Assembly: GCF_004337365.2 (NCBI RefSeq)
Contig: NZ_CP044016.1
Span: forward strand, 1,612,001-1,676,000
Length of the DNA: 64,000 nt
Source: Rhizosphaericola mali
GTDB lineage: Bacteria; Bacteroidota; Bacteroidia; Chitinophagales; Chitinophagaceae
Direction: 5' to 3'
Shown here: positions 33,989-42,736 of the stretch, piece after piece
Layout: each line of letters opens with the position of its first letter
How positions within the stretch are numbered: position 1 is the stretch's first letter
Notes under the pieces: generated by a model
Told to the model about the DNA's origin: nothing
The model's input: only the letters and a program-made list of their open reading frames with translations
The model's database searches: none
Made by a program: the position numbers and the translations under genes

Positions 33989-34903
33989 TCAATTGAACAA
34001 ATTTCTAAATTCCAAAGGGCTCAAATTCGTTTTAGATTTGAATAGTTTTGTAAATGATGCTGGATGTTCAAAACCTAATTCATATGCTATTTCACTGATC
34101 GTAAGATGTGTAGTAGATAGCTTTTCTTTGGCTTTGTCAATTAGTTTATTTTGAATATATTGTTGTGTTGTTTGACCTATAAAAACTTTTAATAAACTTG
34201 TTAAATAGTTGGGCGTCAGATGCATTTCTTCTGCAATATCTGTTACAGACGGAATCCCGTTGTTTAATAGATTTTGTTCTTTGATCTTTTCATTTAATAA
34301 TTGGTCTAACTTAGATAAAATTTCGTGATTTACCTTTTTTCTAGTAATAAATTGTCGTTCGTAAAATCGCTCTGTATAATTACATAAAAGCTCTATTTGC
34401 GAGAGAATAATGTTTTGGGTAAATTTATCCAAATTCGACTGATATTCTTTTTGAATATTCTTAAAAATATCGATCAACATGAGTTCTTCTTTTTTGGATA
34501 AAAAAAGTGCTTCATTTACAGCATATCCAAAGAAATCATATGTGTTCAACTTTTGAGCTAATCCAGTTCCCCATATAAAATCTGGATGAACGAGCAACAA
34601 CCAACCCGAAGGTTCAGCTTCTGCATTGGGATCAATTTCTATACGAATGACTTGTTGGGGAGCGACCAAAGCTAGAACGCCCTCTTGAAAATCATATGGT
34701 TGTCGCCCATAGTTGAATTTCTTACTAACATTACGTTTTAATCCAATAGAATAAAAGTTTTGAACCCATTTAATATCGGTATATTCTGGAGGGTATTGCA
34801 CTAAACTATAATCAATCAAGCTCACCAAAGGATGCTCTGGTTCGGGTAAATGTGCAAATTTGTGAAAATCATATATCGAGTTAAGTGTAAGTTCTACTTT
34901 CAT
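33989..34903 (-). CDS. AraC-family transcriptional regulator
   Basis: 304 aa from ATG 34903. C-terminal helix-turn-helix units contain SVTDIAEEMHLTPNYLTSLL and ISEIAYELGFEHPASFTKLF, ending NLSPLEFRN. It is a paralogue of the regulator at 11538: both have YDFQEGVLAL/YDYQEGTLVF and FYERQFITRK/FYDRQFITRE. A longer frame from 35032 overlaps the end of the SDR gene and a terminator hairpin, so it was rejected; MKVELTLNS gives a start like that of the paralogue. A -7 match lies at 34921-34928. With the upstream SDR it forms a third SDR/AraC pair in the window. Confidence 0.87.
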   Translation of the reverse strand: MKVELTLNSIYDFHKFAHLPEPEHPLVSLIDYSLVQYPPEYTDIKWVQNFYSIGLKRNVSKKFNYGRQPYDFQEGVLALVAPQQVIRIEIDPNAEAEPSGWLLLVHPDFIWGTGLAQKLNTYDFFGYAVNEALFLSKKEELMLIDIFKNIQKEYQSNLDKFTQNIILSQIELLCNYTERFYERQFITRKKVNHEILSKLDQLLNEKIKEQNLLNNGIPSVTDIAEEMHLTPNYLTSLLKVFIGQTTQQYIQNKLIDKAKEKLSTTHLTISEIAYELGFEHPASFTKLFKSKTNLSPLEFRNLFN

Positions 34904-34920
34904 AGTTTTTATTCTGTATA

Positions 34921-34928
34921 CAAATTTA
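34921..34928 (-). promoter_or_regulatory. -7 element of the AraC gene
   Basis: Minus-strand TAAATTTG matches TAnnTTTG, 17 nt before ATG 34903. Confidence 0.55.
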
Positions 34929-34938
34929 AACTTTAAAA

Positions 34939-34971
34939 TATCGGAAATAAGTTGTTGACTTATTTCCGATA
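34939..34971 (-). terminator. terminator between SDR and AraC genes
   Basis: 14-bp perfect stem (34939-34952 with 34958-34971), 5-nt loop, followed on the minus strand by TTTTAAAGTTT. The SDR stop is 12 bp before it. Confidence 0.75.
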
Positions 34972-34982
34972 CCTTATAAAAA

Positions 34983-35729
34983 TTACCATTCTTGATCTGT
35001 TGGCAAAATGAATATTTCAGAAACGTCCACATAATCTGGAGACTCTAATGCATAAATCATACTATTGGCAATATCATTTGGTGTTAAAAAAGTCATTTGA
35101 TTTTGTAAGGATTCCATACCCTTTTTATAGTTTGTATCCGTAATCTGATCATATAGATTTGTTGCTACCGCTCCAGGTTGAATGCTTGTCACTCGAATAT
35201 TATATTTTTTGCCAATTTCCATACGCATAATATCAGAAAAAGCGGCTACAAAATATTTAGTACCACAATACACGGCTAAACCTTTGAACAATTTTCTTCC
35301 TGCTATTGAAGAAAGATTGATGATATGTCCATTCCTTTGTTGAATCAATTCTGGTAAAACTGCTGCAGTTACATTCAATACTCCTTTGATATTGATGTCC
35401 ACCATTTGATCCCATTCGTTTATTTTAAATGTGTCAATATCCGCAGCAGGCATTATTCCAGCATTGTTAATTAGGATATCTATTTTTCCAAAATGATTTT
35501 TGATTTTTTCGATTGCATTTTGAACACTTTTCTTATCTGCAACATCCATTGGACAAGCCAATGCCGTAAAGCCTTGTGTCGTTAAATCATCTACGATTTG
35601 ATGAAGTTTAGATTCGCTACGTGCAGCAAGGACAACTTTTACGCCTTTTTGTGCTAATATTTCAGCTACACCTTTTCCGATTCCACTTGAAGCACCTGTA
35701 ATTAAGGCGACTTTGTCTTTTAATTCCAT
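34983..35729 (-). CDS. short-chain dehydrogenase/reductase
   Basis: 248 aa, the usual length. TGASSGIG (about residues 12-19), NNAGIM (about 87-92), LSSIAG (about 138-143) and YCGTK (about 152-156) are the cofactor and catalytic motifs of a classical SDR; IQPGAVATNL follows. Similar proteins are often annotated as NADP-dependent alcohol or serine dehydrogenases of the YdfG type; the substrate is not known here. It lies 125 bp downstream of the MFS gene with a small dyad, ATGGAA-N5-TTCCAT (35791-35807), and a -7-like GAACTTTG (35750-35757) between. Confidence 0.88.
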   Translation of the reverse strand: MELKDKVALITGASSGIGKGVAEILAQKGVKVVLAARSESKLHQIVDDLTTQGFTALACPMDVADKKSVQNAIEKIKNHFGKIDILINNAGIMPAADIDTFKINEWDQMVDINIKGVLNVTAAVLPELIQQRNGHIINLSSIAGRKLFKGLAVYCGTKYFVAAFSDIMRMEIGKKYNIRVTSIQPGAVATNLYDQITDTNYKKGMESLQNQMTFLTPNDIANSMIYALESPDYVDVSEIFILPTDQEW

Positions 35730-35749
35730 TTGATAATTATTTTAAAAGA

Positions 35750-35757
35750 CAAAGTTC
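35750..35757 (-). promoter_or_regulatory. -7-like element of the SDR gene
   Basis: Minus-strand GAACTTTG, 20 nt before the ATG at 35729; the variant seen at 8895 and 37129. Confidence 0.4.
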
Positions 35758-35790
35758 AGTGGATTTATAACCTTTCATTTTGCCGTATCA

Positions 35791-35807
35791 ATGGAATGCA
35801 TTTCCAT
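35791..35807. promoter_or_regulatory. dyad upstream of the SDR gene
   Basis: ATGGAA-N5-TTCCAT, 6-bp perfect arms, about 34 bp upstream of the -7-like element. Candidate regulator site. Confidence 0.35.
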
Positions 35808-35854
35808 ATCCACGATAAGTAGATTAAAATACAATTTGGTTGAGTAAGAGAAAT

Positions 35855-37000
35855 CTAAACTAATTTTTTGCTCTTGTAAAACAAACAAAACAGCAATCCT
35901 CCTATTGACATTGCGGCACCAATCAAAGAAGGATAATTATAGGGACGATGATTTTCTAGTGGCAAACTACCTAAATACGCACCTAATGCATTCGCTATAT
36001 TAAAGGCAGCTTGGATCAGTGCAGTTGCCATCATTTGAGATTTAGGAGCTGCGTGTAAAATCATAATATTAATAGGTGAAATTAAAGCCATGGAAAATGT
36101 ACCACTCAAAAAACAAAGGAGTATGGATATATTGCTATTTCCAGAAAATTGAAAGGTCAATAACAAATTGACACACATAACAGCTAACAAAATTAATGTA
36201 GATGTTTTCGGTCCAATTTTGTCTGCCATTCTACCACCAACTATATTTCCGACCACCATTCCAAAGCCGATCACAATCATCACATAAGGCATATAGGTAA
36301 CTTTAAACCCAGAGACAATAGTCATTAAAGGATCAATATAACTCAACCAAGCAAATAGACCACCAAAGCCAATAGACGTAACCAATAAAACAATCCATAC
36401 ATTTTTTTCCACTAAAATATTGGGTTGTTTTTCTGCTGACTTTGAGTTTTCATCTTGAATGTCTGGCAATAATAATTGTACCAATAAGATGGTGAGCAGA
36501 CTCATGAAAGTCAAAATGGCAAAATAATATCGCCAACTAAATTGATGCCCTATATAGGTCATAAGTGGCACCATTGCTAGATTGGCAATAGTCAATCCTG
36601 AAAACATAAAAGATATATTTCTAGCGGCTTTTCCTTCTTTTGCCATAGCTACTGCCACCACTGTTCCTACGCCGAAAAATGCGCCATGAGGTAAGCCAGA
36701 TAAAAATCTGGATGTTAGCATAAAAGTATAACTGTTGGCAAAAATGGAAAAACTGTTGAATACAGCATATATAGCCATTAAAAACATTAGAACCTTTTTA
36801 GGGGGGAATTTCTTGGTAGTACCGATCAACAATGGAGCACCAATTACCACACCTAATGCATATGCTGATATAAAATGTCCAGCTTTCGGAATAGAAACAG
36901 AAAGAGATTGACTAATATCAGTCAATAAACCCATAATACCAAATTCAGTCGTCCCTATGGCTAATCCGCCAAGAGCAAGAGGTAATAATCTTTTATCCAT
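35855..37000 (-). CDS. MFS transporter, DHA1 family (AraJ/YdhP-like)
   Basis: 381 aa, about 12 membrane segments. GGLAIGTTEFGIMGLLTDI in the first segment is the hallmark of the AraJ/YdhP/sugar-efflux-like DHA1 group. It should be an inner-membrane proton-driven exporter. It lies upstream of the SDR/AraC pair on the same strand. Upstream, an inverted repeat (37108-37152) encloses a -7-like element. Substrate unknown. Confidence 0.87.
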   Translation of the reverse strand: MDKRLLPLALGGLAIGTTEFGIMGLLTDISQSLSVSIPKAGHFISAYALGVVIGAPLLIGTTKKFPPKKVLMFLMAIYAVFNSFSIFANSYTFMLTSRFLSGLPHGAFFGVGTVVAVAMAKEGKAARNISFMFSGLTIANLAMVPLMTYIGHQFSWRYYFAILTFMSLLTILLVQLLLPDIQDENSKSAEKQPNILVEKNVWIVLLVTSIGFGGLFAWLSYIDPLMTIVSGFKVTYMPYVMIVIGFGMVVGNIVGGRMADKIGPKTSTLILLAVMCVNLLLTFQFSGNSNISILLCFLSGTFSMALISPINIMILHAAPKSQMMATALIQAAFNIANALGAYLGSLPLENHRPYNYPSLIGAAMSIGGLLFCLFYKSKKLV

Positions 37001-37107
37001 ACTATAAACTACAAAAGAAGTCCAACGACTTCTTGCTATGATTTTTTAAATTTATTATTCAAATTAATCGACAGTTAACGAGAGCAACTAACTAAAAAAA
37101 AGTGCTA

Positions 37108-37152
37108 TTATCTATATTATCAACTTGGCAAAGTTCTATAATAAATAGATAA
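37108..37152. promoter_or_regulatory. inverted repeat enclosing a -7-like element, upstream of the MFS gene
   Basis: TTATCTATATTAT (37108-37120) and ATAATAAATAGATAA (37138-37152) are inverted arms with a 2-nt difference; between them minus-strand GAACTTTG (37129-37136) is a -7 variant. Operator-over-promoter candidate; the leader would be about 128 nt. Confidence 0.4.
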
Positions 37153-37249
37153 GATAAAAATAATTTAAATTTTAGCATCCATTATAAAAGTAATATACTG
37201 CCATTAAAAAAGCATATGCACATTTCTATTCTTTAATAAATGAGGAAAT

Positions 37250-37277
37250 AAAAAGCGACCAAGATTAGTCGCTTTTT
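37250..37277 (-). terminator. terminator of the NAD-binding SDR gene
   Basis: 10-bp stem AAAAAGCGAC (37250-37259) with GTCGCTTTTT (37268-37277), 8-nt loop and T run on the minus strand, just past the stop of the gene at 37290. Confidence 0.8.
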
Positions 37278-37289
37278 TGAGGATTTTAT

Positions 37290-38168
37290 TTAGAAATAAT
37301 GTTCTCGCATATCTTCCAACAGTCCTATATGTGTGGGAGTCCAGCCTAATTCAGCTTTTGTAATATCGGCTTTTGCAGGACTATCAAATTGGATAAACAT
37401 TGCCATCCATTGAAAATGTTGTGATAATGCATCGCCAGTAACAGAAGCTAGAGGAAGTTTTTTTTCATCGGAGATAACTTTGGCAATTTCTTTCAAGGGA
37501 ATACCTTCATCGCCAATCGCATGATAAATAGCTCTTACAGCGCCTTTTTCCAATGCCAAAATAAACAAATTAGCCGCGTCTTGACGATTAACCGCGGGCC
37601 AACGATTGGTTCCTTCATTCGGATAAGCCGCTTTGCCGTTTTGGATAGATTGATGAATAATAAATGGCACAAAACCTTTGTCGCCCTTGTCGTGTACGCT
37701 CGGAGGCAAACGAATGATAGACGCTTTAATACCTTTTGCAGCTAATTCCAATGCTGTTTTTTCTGAAAAACGAGGAGAGGCTGGATCACAAGCATCTGAC
37801 TCCGTTACAAATTCACCTTTTTTTGCAATACCCAAAATACCACTTGTAATCACGATAGGTTTATCTGTGCCTTCTAGTACGCTTCCCATCGCTTCGATGG
37901 CAGCTTTGTCAATCTGTGCATTTTCCTGAAATTTGCTAAAATCATGTATGAATGCAGTGTGGATTACGCCATCAGCCTCAGTCGCACCTATTTTTAATAT
38001 TTCCAAATCTGTCAATTCACCCATTAATGGTTCTGCGCCCAAAGATTTCACTTTTTCAAAAGAAGCTTCAGATCGTACCAATCCGATCACTTGATGTCCT
38101 TGTTTTATTAATTGCGAAACTATAACGGAGCCAATATGTCCGGATGCTCCTGTAATAAATACTTTCAT
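37290..38168 (-). CDS. atypical/extended SDR, NAD(P)-binding epimerase-like protein
   Basis: 292 aa. The N-terminal TGASGHIGSVIVSQL (about residues 6-20) is the NAD(P)-binding motif of extended or atypical SDRs; GATEADGVIHTAF, VITSGILG and LPPSVHDKGDKGFVPF follow. The classical YxxxK is not clear, as in several NAD(P)H-binding epimerase-like and NmrA-like proteins. It probably binds NADPH and acts on a small molecule or senses redox state. It is divergent from a Crp-family regulator at 38275, with 106 bp between; that regulator may control it. Confidence 0.82.
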   Translation of the reverse strand: MKVFITGASGHIGSVIVSQLIKQGHQVIGLVRSEASFEKVKSLGAEPLMGELTDLEILKIGATEADGVIHTAFIHDFSKFQENAQIDKAAIEAMGSVLEGTDKPIVITSGILGIAKKGEFVTESDACDPASPRFSEKTALELAAKGIKASIIRLPPSVHDKGDKGFVPFIIHQSIQNGKAAYPNEGTNRWPAVNRQDAANLFILALEKGAVRAIYHAIGDEGIPLKEIAKVISDEKKLPLASVTGDALSQHFQWMAMFIQFDSPAKADITKAELGWTPTHIGLLEDMREHYF

Positions 38169-38187
38169 AATTTTAATTTTAATGATA

Positions 38188-38195
38188 CAAAATTA
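38188..38195 (-). promoter_or_regulatory. -7 element of the atypical SDR gene
   Basis: Minus-strand TAATTTTG matches TAnnTTTG, 19 nt before the ATG at 38168. Confidence 0.5.
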
Positions 38196-38274
38196 CGATG
38201 CATGCCAAGCGAAAAACAAGGTCATTTGACGCAAAAATGAAGGTTAAGCAATTTAATTTACTAATTTTAGGTAT

Positions 38275-38856
38275 ATGATAGTGTTCGATCAGTATATAAA
38301 AGCATTGTTGCCGACGATTTCGGAAAATGAATTACAAATATTCAAATCAGCGGGCGAATTCCTAAAATTGAGACGCAAAGAAAAAATCTTAACGGAAGGT
38401 GCTATTTTTTCTGCCAAGATTTATGTGCAAAATGGTTTATTACGTAACTATAGTATTTCGGATAATGGTCAGGAACACATTATGAAATTTACCGATGCTG
38501 GCAGTTGGACGACTGATCCGGAAAGCTTTTACGGAGGAACTCCATCCAAATATAATATTGAAGCAATTGAAAATTCGGAATTGATTTTATTTGAAAAAGA
38601 AAAATTTGAATCTTTAAAAACAGAAATCCCTATTATCAATGCATTGACAGAAAGTATTATTTCTAGTACAGCTCAACTTAATCAAAATAGATTACTACTA
38701 AATCTAAGTGCGACACCTGAGGAAAAATATATCGACTTTATACAACAATATGCCGACATATTTCCCCGAATTCCAATGCATATGATTGCTTCCTATTTGG
38801 GCATTTCAAGAGAAACGCTTACTAGAGTAAGGCAAAATCTGTTGGTAGGTAGATAA
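38275..38856 (+). CDS. Crp/Fnr-family transcriptional regulator
   Basis: 193 aa. The N-terminal cyclic-nucleotide-binding-like barrel (about 20-120) is followed by a short C-terminal helix-turn-helix with IASYLGISRETLTRVRQNL (about residues 172-190). The second half is shorter than in Escherichia coli CRP. No FeS Cys cluster is visible, so it is unlikely to be a true Fnr. Divergent from the atypical SDR at 37290, which is its likely target. This arrangement, a small Crp-like regulator divergent from an NAD(P)-binding reductase, is common in Bacteroidota. Confidence 0.87.
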   Translation: MIVFDQYIKALLPTISENELQIFKSAGEFLKLRRKEKILTEGAIFSAKIYVQNGLLRNYSISDNGQEHIMKFTDAGSWTTDPESFYGGTPSKYNIEAIENSELILFEKEKFESLKTEIPIINALTESIISSTAQLNQNRLLLNLSATPEEKYIDFIQQYADIFPRIPMHMIASYLGISRETLTRVRQNLLVGR

Positions 38857-39093
38857 CAATTGTGCAGACTGGACAATTTAAAAGATTATTTACGCATTCA
38901 TAAATCATTTCTAAAATGATTATCCAATCCAAAAGAAATAATTTTGCATTAATATATCATCTAAAAAGTAGAAAAGAATTATTTATACAATTTTTAAAAT
39001 TTCAGAATTGTCGAAAAAAAACAACCAAGAATGAAAATGAAAAAATAAAATTGTTTTACCTATTTAAATAGAGCTTTTTTATGTTGTTATATT

Positions 39094-40980
39094 TTAGAAT
39101 AATTCGCTTAATTCGAGCCAGCGCAATTCCTTTTCATCAATGGCATTATTTATCTCTCCAATCCGAAGACTTAATGAATTTACATCTTCAAATGCCAAAG
39201 TAGCGTCCGCTAGTTTACTTTCAATTTCAGTTTTTTCTGAATTTAATTTTTTCAATTCTCTTTCTAAAGAATCAAATTCTTTTTTCTCATTATAGGATGC
39301 TTTTTTCTTAGGCGCTTCTGGATCTTTGGTTACTATCTTTTTCTCTATAACTGTTGTATTAGAAGCTTCTAATTTTTTAAGGTCTTCTTGTTGTTTTTCC
39401 CAAACTCTATATTGCGAGTAATTACCTGGAAAATCCCGAATTTCACCTTCGCCTTCAAATACAAAAAGATGATTTACCAATTTATCCATGAAATATCGAT
39501 CATGCGAAACGATCAATACACAACCTTGATATTCTGATAAAAATCGCTCTAAAACTGCCAACGTCGGAAGATCCAAATCGTTTGTAGGTTCATCTAAAAT
39601 TAAGAAATTGGGATTTTTGAATAAGATAGTGAGTAGTTGCAAACGCTTTTTTTCACCACCACTCAATTTGTCCAAAAATGTATATTGTTTATCTGGTGTA
39701 AATAAAAATAATTCCAAAAATTGACTAGCACTCAGACTACCGCCTTTGGCTAATGGAAAGCTTTCTGCAAAAGATTTTACGTATTCAATGACACGCATGT
39801 TCTCTTTTACTTCCAATCCTTTTTGAGAAAAATTACCAAATACAATCGTCTCTCCTACATTGATTTTACCACTATCAATAGGTTCTAGTTCTTGTAAAAT
39901 ATTGACAAATGTAGATTTCCCAACTCCATTTTTGCCAATAACACCAACACGCTCTCCCCTACTAAAAGTATAATCAAAACCTTTCAAAATTGATTTTTCT
40001 CCAAAACTTTTGTAAACTTTCTTTAATTCAATAATCTTTCCACCCAATCGGTTCATTTTCATGTCCAATTGCACTTGATCATCTACAATTTTTTGTTTGG
40101 CTACCGCCTCAATTTCATAAAAATTATCTTGACGCGCTTTACTTTTTGTACCTCTCGCACGTGGTTGCTTACGCATCCATTCTAATTCTTTTCTAAATTC
40201 ATTTTTGGCTTTGTCAATCGTAGCTGATTCACTATCAATACGTTCTGCTTTTTTCTCTAAATAATTTTGATAGTCACCTTTGTAAATATAGATTTTGGAA
40301 TTTTCTAATTCCCAAATAGTATTGGTTACTTCGTCCAGAAAGTAACGATCGTGCGTTACTAAAAGAAGTGTTATATTCTCTTGATTCAAATAATTTTCTA
40401 ACCATTCCACCATTCCTACATCCAAATGATTGGTAGGCTCGTCCATGATTAGAAATATATGTTTGGGTTCCAAACCAATATCGATCAATATCCTTGCGAG
40501 TGCTACACGCTTGCGTTGTCCGCCACTCAATTTACCAACAACATCATTGAGATTATGGATATTTAATTTACCCAAAATTTGTTTGACTTTGGCTTCAAAA
40601 TCCCACGCATTCAAAGATTCAATTTCAGAAATCATATTACTGATACCATCAATATCTTCTGTTTCCATCGCATGCTCATAAGCTTTAATTGCTTCTACAA
40701 CTGGATGCTTGGCATGTAATATATTTTCGATAACGGTTTTTTCTTCTTCGAAATGTGGTTCTTGTTCGAAAAAAGCAACTGTAACTTCTTTATTTATCCA
40801 AATCTTCCCACTATCTGGCGTGTCCTCTCCTGCCAAAATACGCAACATGGTCGTTTTACCCTCACCATTTCTGGCAATGATGGCTATTTTTTCACCTTCA
40901 TTGATATTAAACGATAAATTATTGAAACATGGTGTGATACCAAAACTCTTTGAAATATTCTCTACGGATACGTAATGCAT
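39094..40980 (-). CDS. ABC-F family ATPase, Uup-like
   Basis: 628 aa from ATG 40980. Two ABC domains: Walker A IARNGEGKTT (about residues 35-44, first Gly replaced by Ala) and GKNGVGKST in the second, signatures KLSGGQRKR and KLSGGEKKR, Walker B IMDEPTNHLD and ILDEPTNDLD. The C-terminal coiled coil (about 545-625), rich in Lys/Glu, is typical of Uup. Uup-type proteins bind ribosomes and also affect precise excision of transposons in Escherichia coli. A longer frame from 41007 lies upstream of the -7 element at 40985-40992, and the ATG at 40980 is only 4 nt from that element. Confidence 0.87.
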   Translation of the reverse strand: MHYVSVENISKSFGITPCFNNLSFNINEGEKIAIIARNGEGKTTMLRILAGEDTPDSGKIWINKEVTVAFFEQEPHFEEEKTVIENILHAKHPVVEAIKAYEHAMETEDIDGISNMISEIESLNAWDFEAKVKQILGKLNIHNLNDVVGKLSGGQRKRVALARILIDIGLEPKHIFLIMDEPTNHLDVGMVEWLENYLNQENITLLLVTHDRYFLDEVTNTIWELENSKIYIYKGDYQNYLEKKAERIDSESATIDKAKNEFRKELEWMRKQPRARGTKSKARQDNFYEIEAVAKQKIVDDQVQLDMKMNRLGGKIIELKKVYKSFGEKSILKGFDYTFSRGERVGVIGKNGVGKSTFVNILQELEPIDSGKINVGETIVFGNFSQKGLEVKENMRVIEYVKSFAESFPLAKGGSLSASQFLELFLFTPDKQYTFLDKLSGGEKKRLQLLTILFKNPNFLILDEPTNDLDLPTLAVLERFLSEYQGCVLIVSHDRYFMDKLVNHLFVFEGEGEIRDFPGNYSQYRVWEKQQEDLKKLEASNTTVIEKKIVTKDPEAPKKKASYNEKKEFDSLERELKKLNSEKTEIESKLADATLAFEDVNSLSLRIGEINNAIDEKELRWLELSELF

Positions 40981-40984
40981 GTCG

Positions 40985-40992
40985 CAAATATA
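40985..40992 (-). promoter_or_regulatory. -7 element next to the ABC-F start
   Basis: Minus-strand TATATTTG matches TAnnTTTG exactly and ends 4 nt before ATG 40980: possible leaderless transcript. Confidence 0.5.
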
Positions 40993-41138
40993 GCAGCAAT
41001 ATTTCAAGGAATAAATTTTAGGAAATTAAGTAGAATAATTTTCAATAAATAATTGAAATATTTACCTTTAGAGCGAATTGAAAAGACAATTGCTTCACCA
41101 AATATCGGCTGATTTATTTATATTAAATTAGTAAAATT

Positions 41139-41858
41139 ATGGCAACAAACAACGCTTCAACAATTGAAGTAATTAAGAAAAACGGCTTGCTTCCAATGTA
41201 TTATTATGACAATATTGAAGTAGCCAAACAAGTTATTGATATTTTGTATGCTGCAGGCATTTTTGCAGTGGAATATACCAATCGCGGAGAAAAAACAGAA
41301 GAGATATTTAAAGAATTGATCGCTTATCGTGATGCAAATTATCCAGATTTATTAATTGGTGCAGGTACGATTAAAAAAGCGGAAGATGCTGCATTATATA
41401 TAGACTTAGGTGCGTCATTTATCAGTAGTCCTGGAATGATCAAAGAAATCGGGAAAACGGTTCAAGATAAAGGAGCTCTTTGGATTCCAGGTTGTATGAC
41501 CATTTCTGAAATAATGGAAGCTGAAATTTGCGGTGCTACAGTAGTTAAATTGTGTCCTGCGAGTATTTTAAAATCTAGTTTTTTGGTGGGTATCAAAAAT
41601 ATTTTCCCAAAAATCGCCTTTATTCCAATGGGTGGACTAGATGTAGATAGATATGTGTTGACACCTTGGTTAGATGCTGGAGCTGCGTCGCTTTCAATCG
41701 GAAGTCGCCTTTTAGGTAAAGCTCTTTTGGATAATAAAGCTTTCGATATCATTGAATTGAGAGTTAGAAAAGCGCTATCCATTATTAAGTTAATCGCAAG
41801 TGTAAAACAAGAAGAAAAACAAACACTTGACGAAATCAGAAAAAAGACCGCGATTTAA
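41139..41858 (+). CDS. KDPG/KHG aldolase-like protein
   Basis: 239 aa, slightly longer than Escherichia coli Eda. The Schiff-base Lys lies in VVKLCPAS (about residues 141-148), the partner Glu in AVEYTNRG (about 42-49), and GAGTIKKAEDA and PMGGLDVDRYV are typical of the class I aldolase family. It would cleave 2-keto-3-deoxy-6-phosphogluconate or 4-hydroxy-2-oxoglutarate to pyruvate plus an aldehyde. No Entner-Doudoroff dehydratase or uronate gene is near; instead nadC follows 14 bp later, apparently in the same operon. Activity on KDPG is therefore likely by family but not certain. Confidence 0.82.
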   Translation: MATNNASTIEVIKKNGLLPMYYYDNIEVAKQVIDILYAAGIFAVEYTNRGEKTEEIFKELIAYRDANYPDLLIGAGTIKKAEDAALYIDLGASFISSPGMIKEIGKTVQDKGALWIPGCMTISEIMEAEICGATVVKLCPASILKSSFLVGIKNIFPKIAFIPMGGLDVDRYVLTPWLDAGAASLSIGSRLLGKALLDNKAFDIIELRVRKALSIIKLIASVKQEEKQTLDEIRKKTAI

Positions 41859-41872
41859 AATTTGGATAAATA

Positions 41873-42733
41873 ATGATCGATTATGACAAAATGCTTCTTC
41901 ATTTAATTGAAGAAGCATTATTAGAAGATGTAGGAAGTGGTGATTATTCTACATTGAGTTGTATCCCGAAAGAACAACAAGGAAAAGCAGTTCTCAAAAT
42001 CAAACAAGATGGAATTCTTGCGGGGGTACATGTTGCTGAAAAAATATTTCATTTTTTACAACCAGATGCAACATTTCATATAGTTAAAAATGATGGAGAG
42101 CCGATGAAATTTGGCGATATTGCTTTTCATGTGGAAGCAAGCACACATACGATTTTGAAAGCGGAAAGATTGGCTTTGAATTGTATGCAACGTATGAGCG
42201 GAATCGCAACATTGACCAATAGATATGTTCAATTATTAAATGGATATTCAACCCAACTTTTAGATACGCGAAAGACCACACCCAATTTTAGGCTATTGGA
42301 AAAAGAAGCTGTAAAGATTGGCGGCGGAACGAATCATAGATTTGGCTTATTTGACATGATTATGTTGAAAGACAATCATATCGACTATTGTGGTGGCATC
42401 GAAAAAGCAATTGAAAAGTCTCATAATTATGTTCTTACTAATAATTTGAATTTAAAAATTGAAGTGGAAACACGTGATTTGGATGATGTAAAAAAAGTAA
42501 TGTCCGTAGGAAAGGGAAAGGTTTTTAGAATCATGCTGGACAATTTTACCCCCGAACAGGTAAATGAGGCGGTTAAATTAATAAATCACCAATACGAAAC
42601 GGAAGCAAGCGGCGGTATTAATTTTGATACAATTCAATCTTACGCACAAGCGGGCGTTGATTTTGTGAGTGTTGGCGGATTGATCCACCAAGCGCAAAGT
42701 TTGGATTTAAGTTTAAAAGCGGAAATGGTTTAA
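41873..42733 (+). CDS. nadC: nicotinate-nucleotide pyrophosphorylase (quinolinate phosphoribosyltransferase)
   Basis: 286 aa, the normal NadC size. Active-site motifs: LDTRKTTPNFRLLEKEAV (about residues 134-151), GGGTNHRFGLFDMIMLKDNHI (about 155-175), and SGGINFDTIQSYAQAGVDFVSVGG near the C-terminus. It converts quinolinate and PRPP to nicotinate mononucleotide, CO2 and pyrophosphate in de novo NAD synthesis. It follows the aldolase gene by 14 bp and is followed 3 bp later by the YciH-like gene, so the three are probably cotranscribed. nadA and nadB are not in the window. Confidence 0.96.
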   Translation: MIDYDKMLLHLIEEALLEDVGSGDYSTLSCIPKEQQGKAVLKIKQDGILAGVHVAEKIFHFLQPDATFHIVKNDGEPMKFGDIAFHVEASTHTILKAERLALNCMQRMSGIATLTNRYVQLLNGYSTQLLDTRKTTPNFRLLEKEAVKIGGGTNHRFGLFDMIMLKDNHIDYCGGIEKAIEKSHNYVLTNNLNLKIEVETRDLDDVKKVMSVGKGKVFRIMLDNFTPEQVNEAVKLINHQYETEASGGINFDTIQSYAQAGVDFVSVGGLIHQAQSLDLSLKAEMV

Positions 42734-42736
42734 GAT

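Noticed and set aside
34904-35032. N-terminal extension of the AraC gene ending at 33989
   Set aside because: It overlaps the SDR gene end and a strong hairpin; the -7 match at 34921 is downstream of it.
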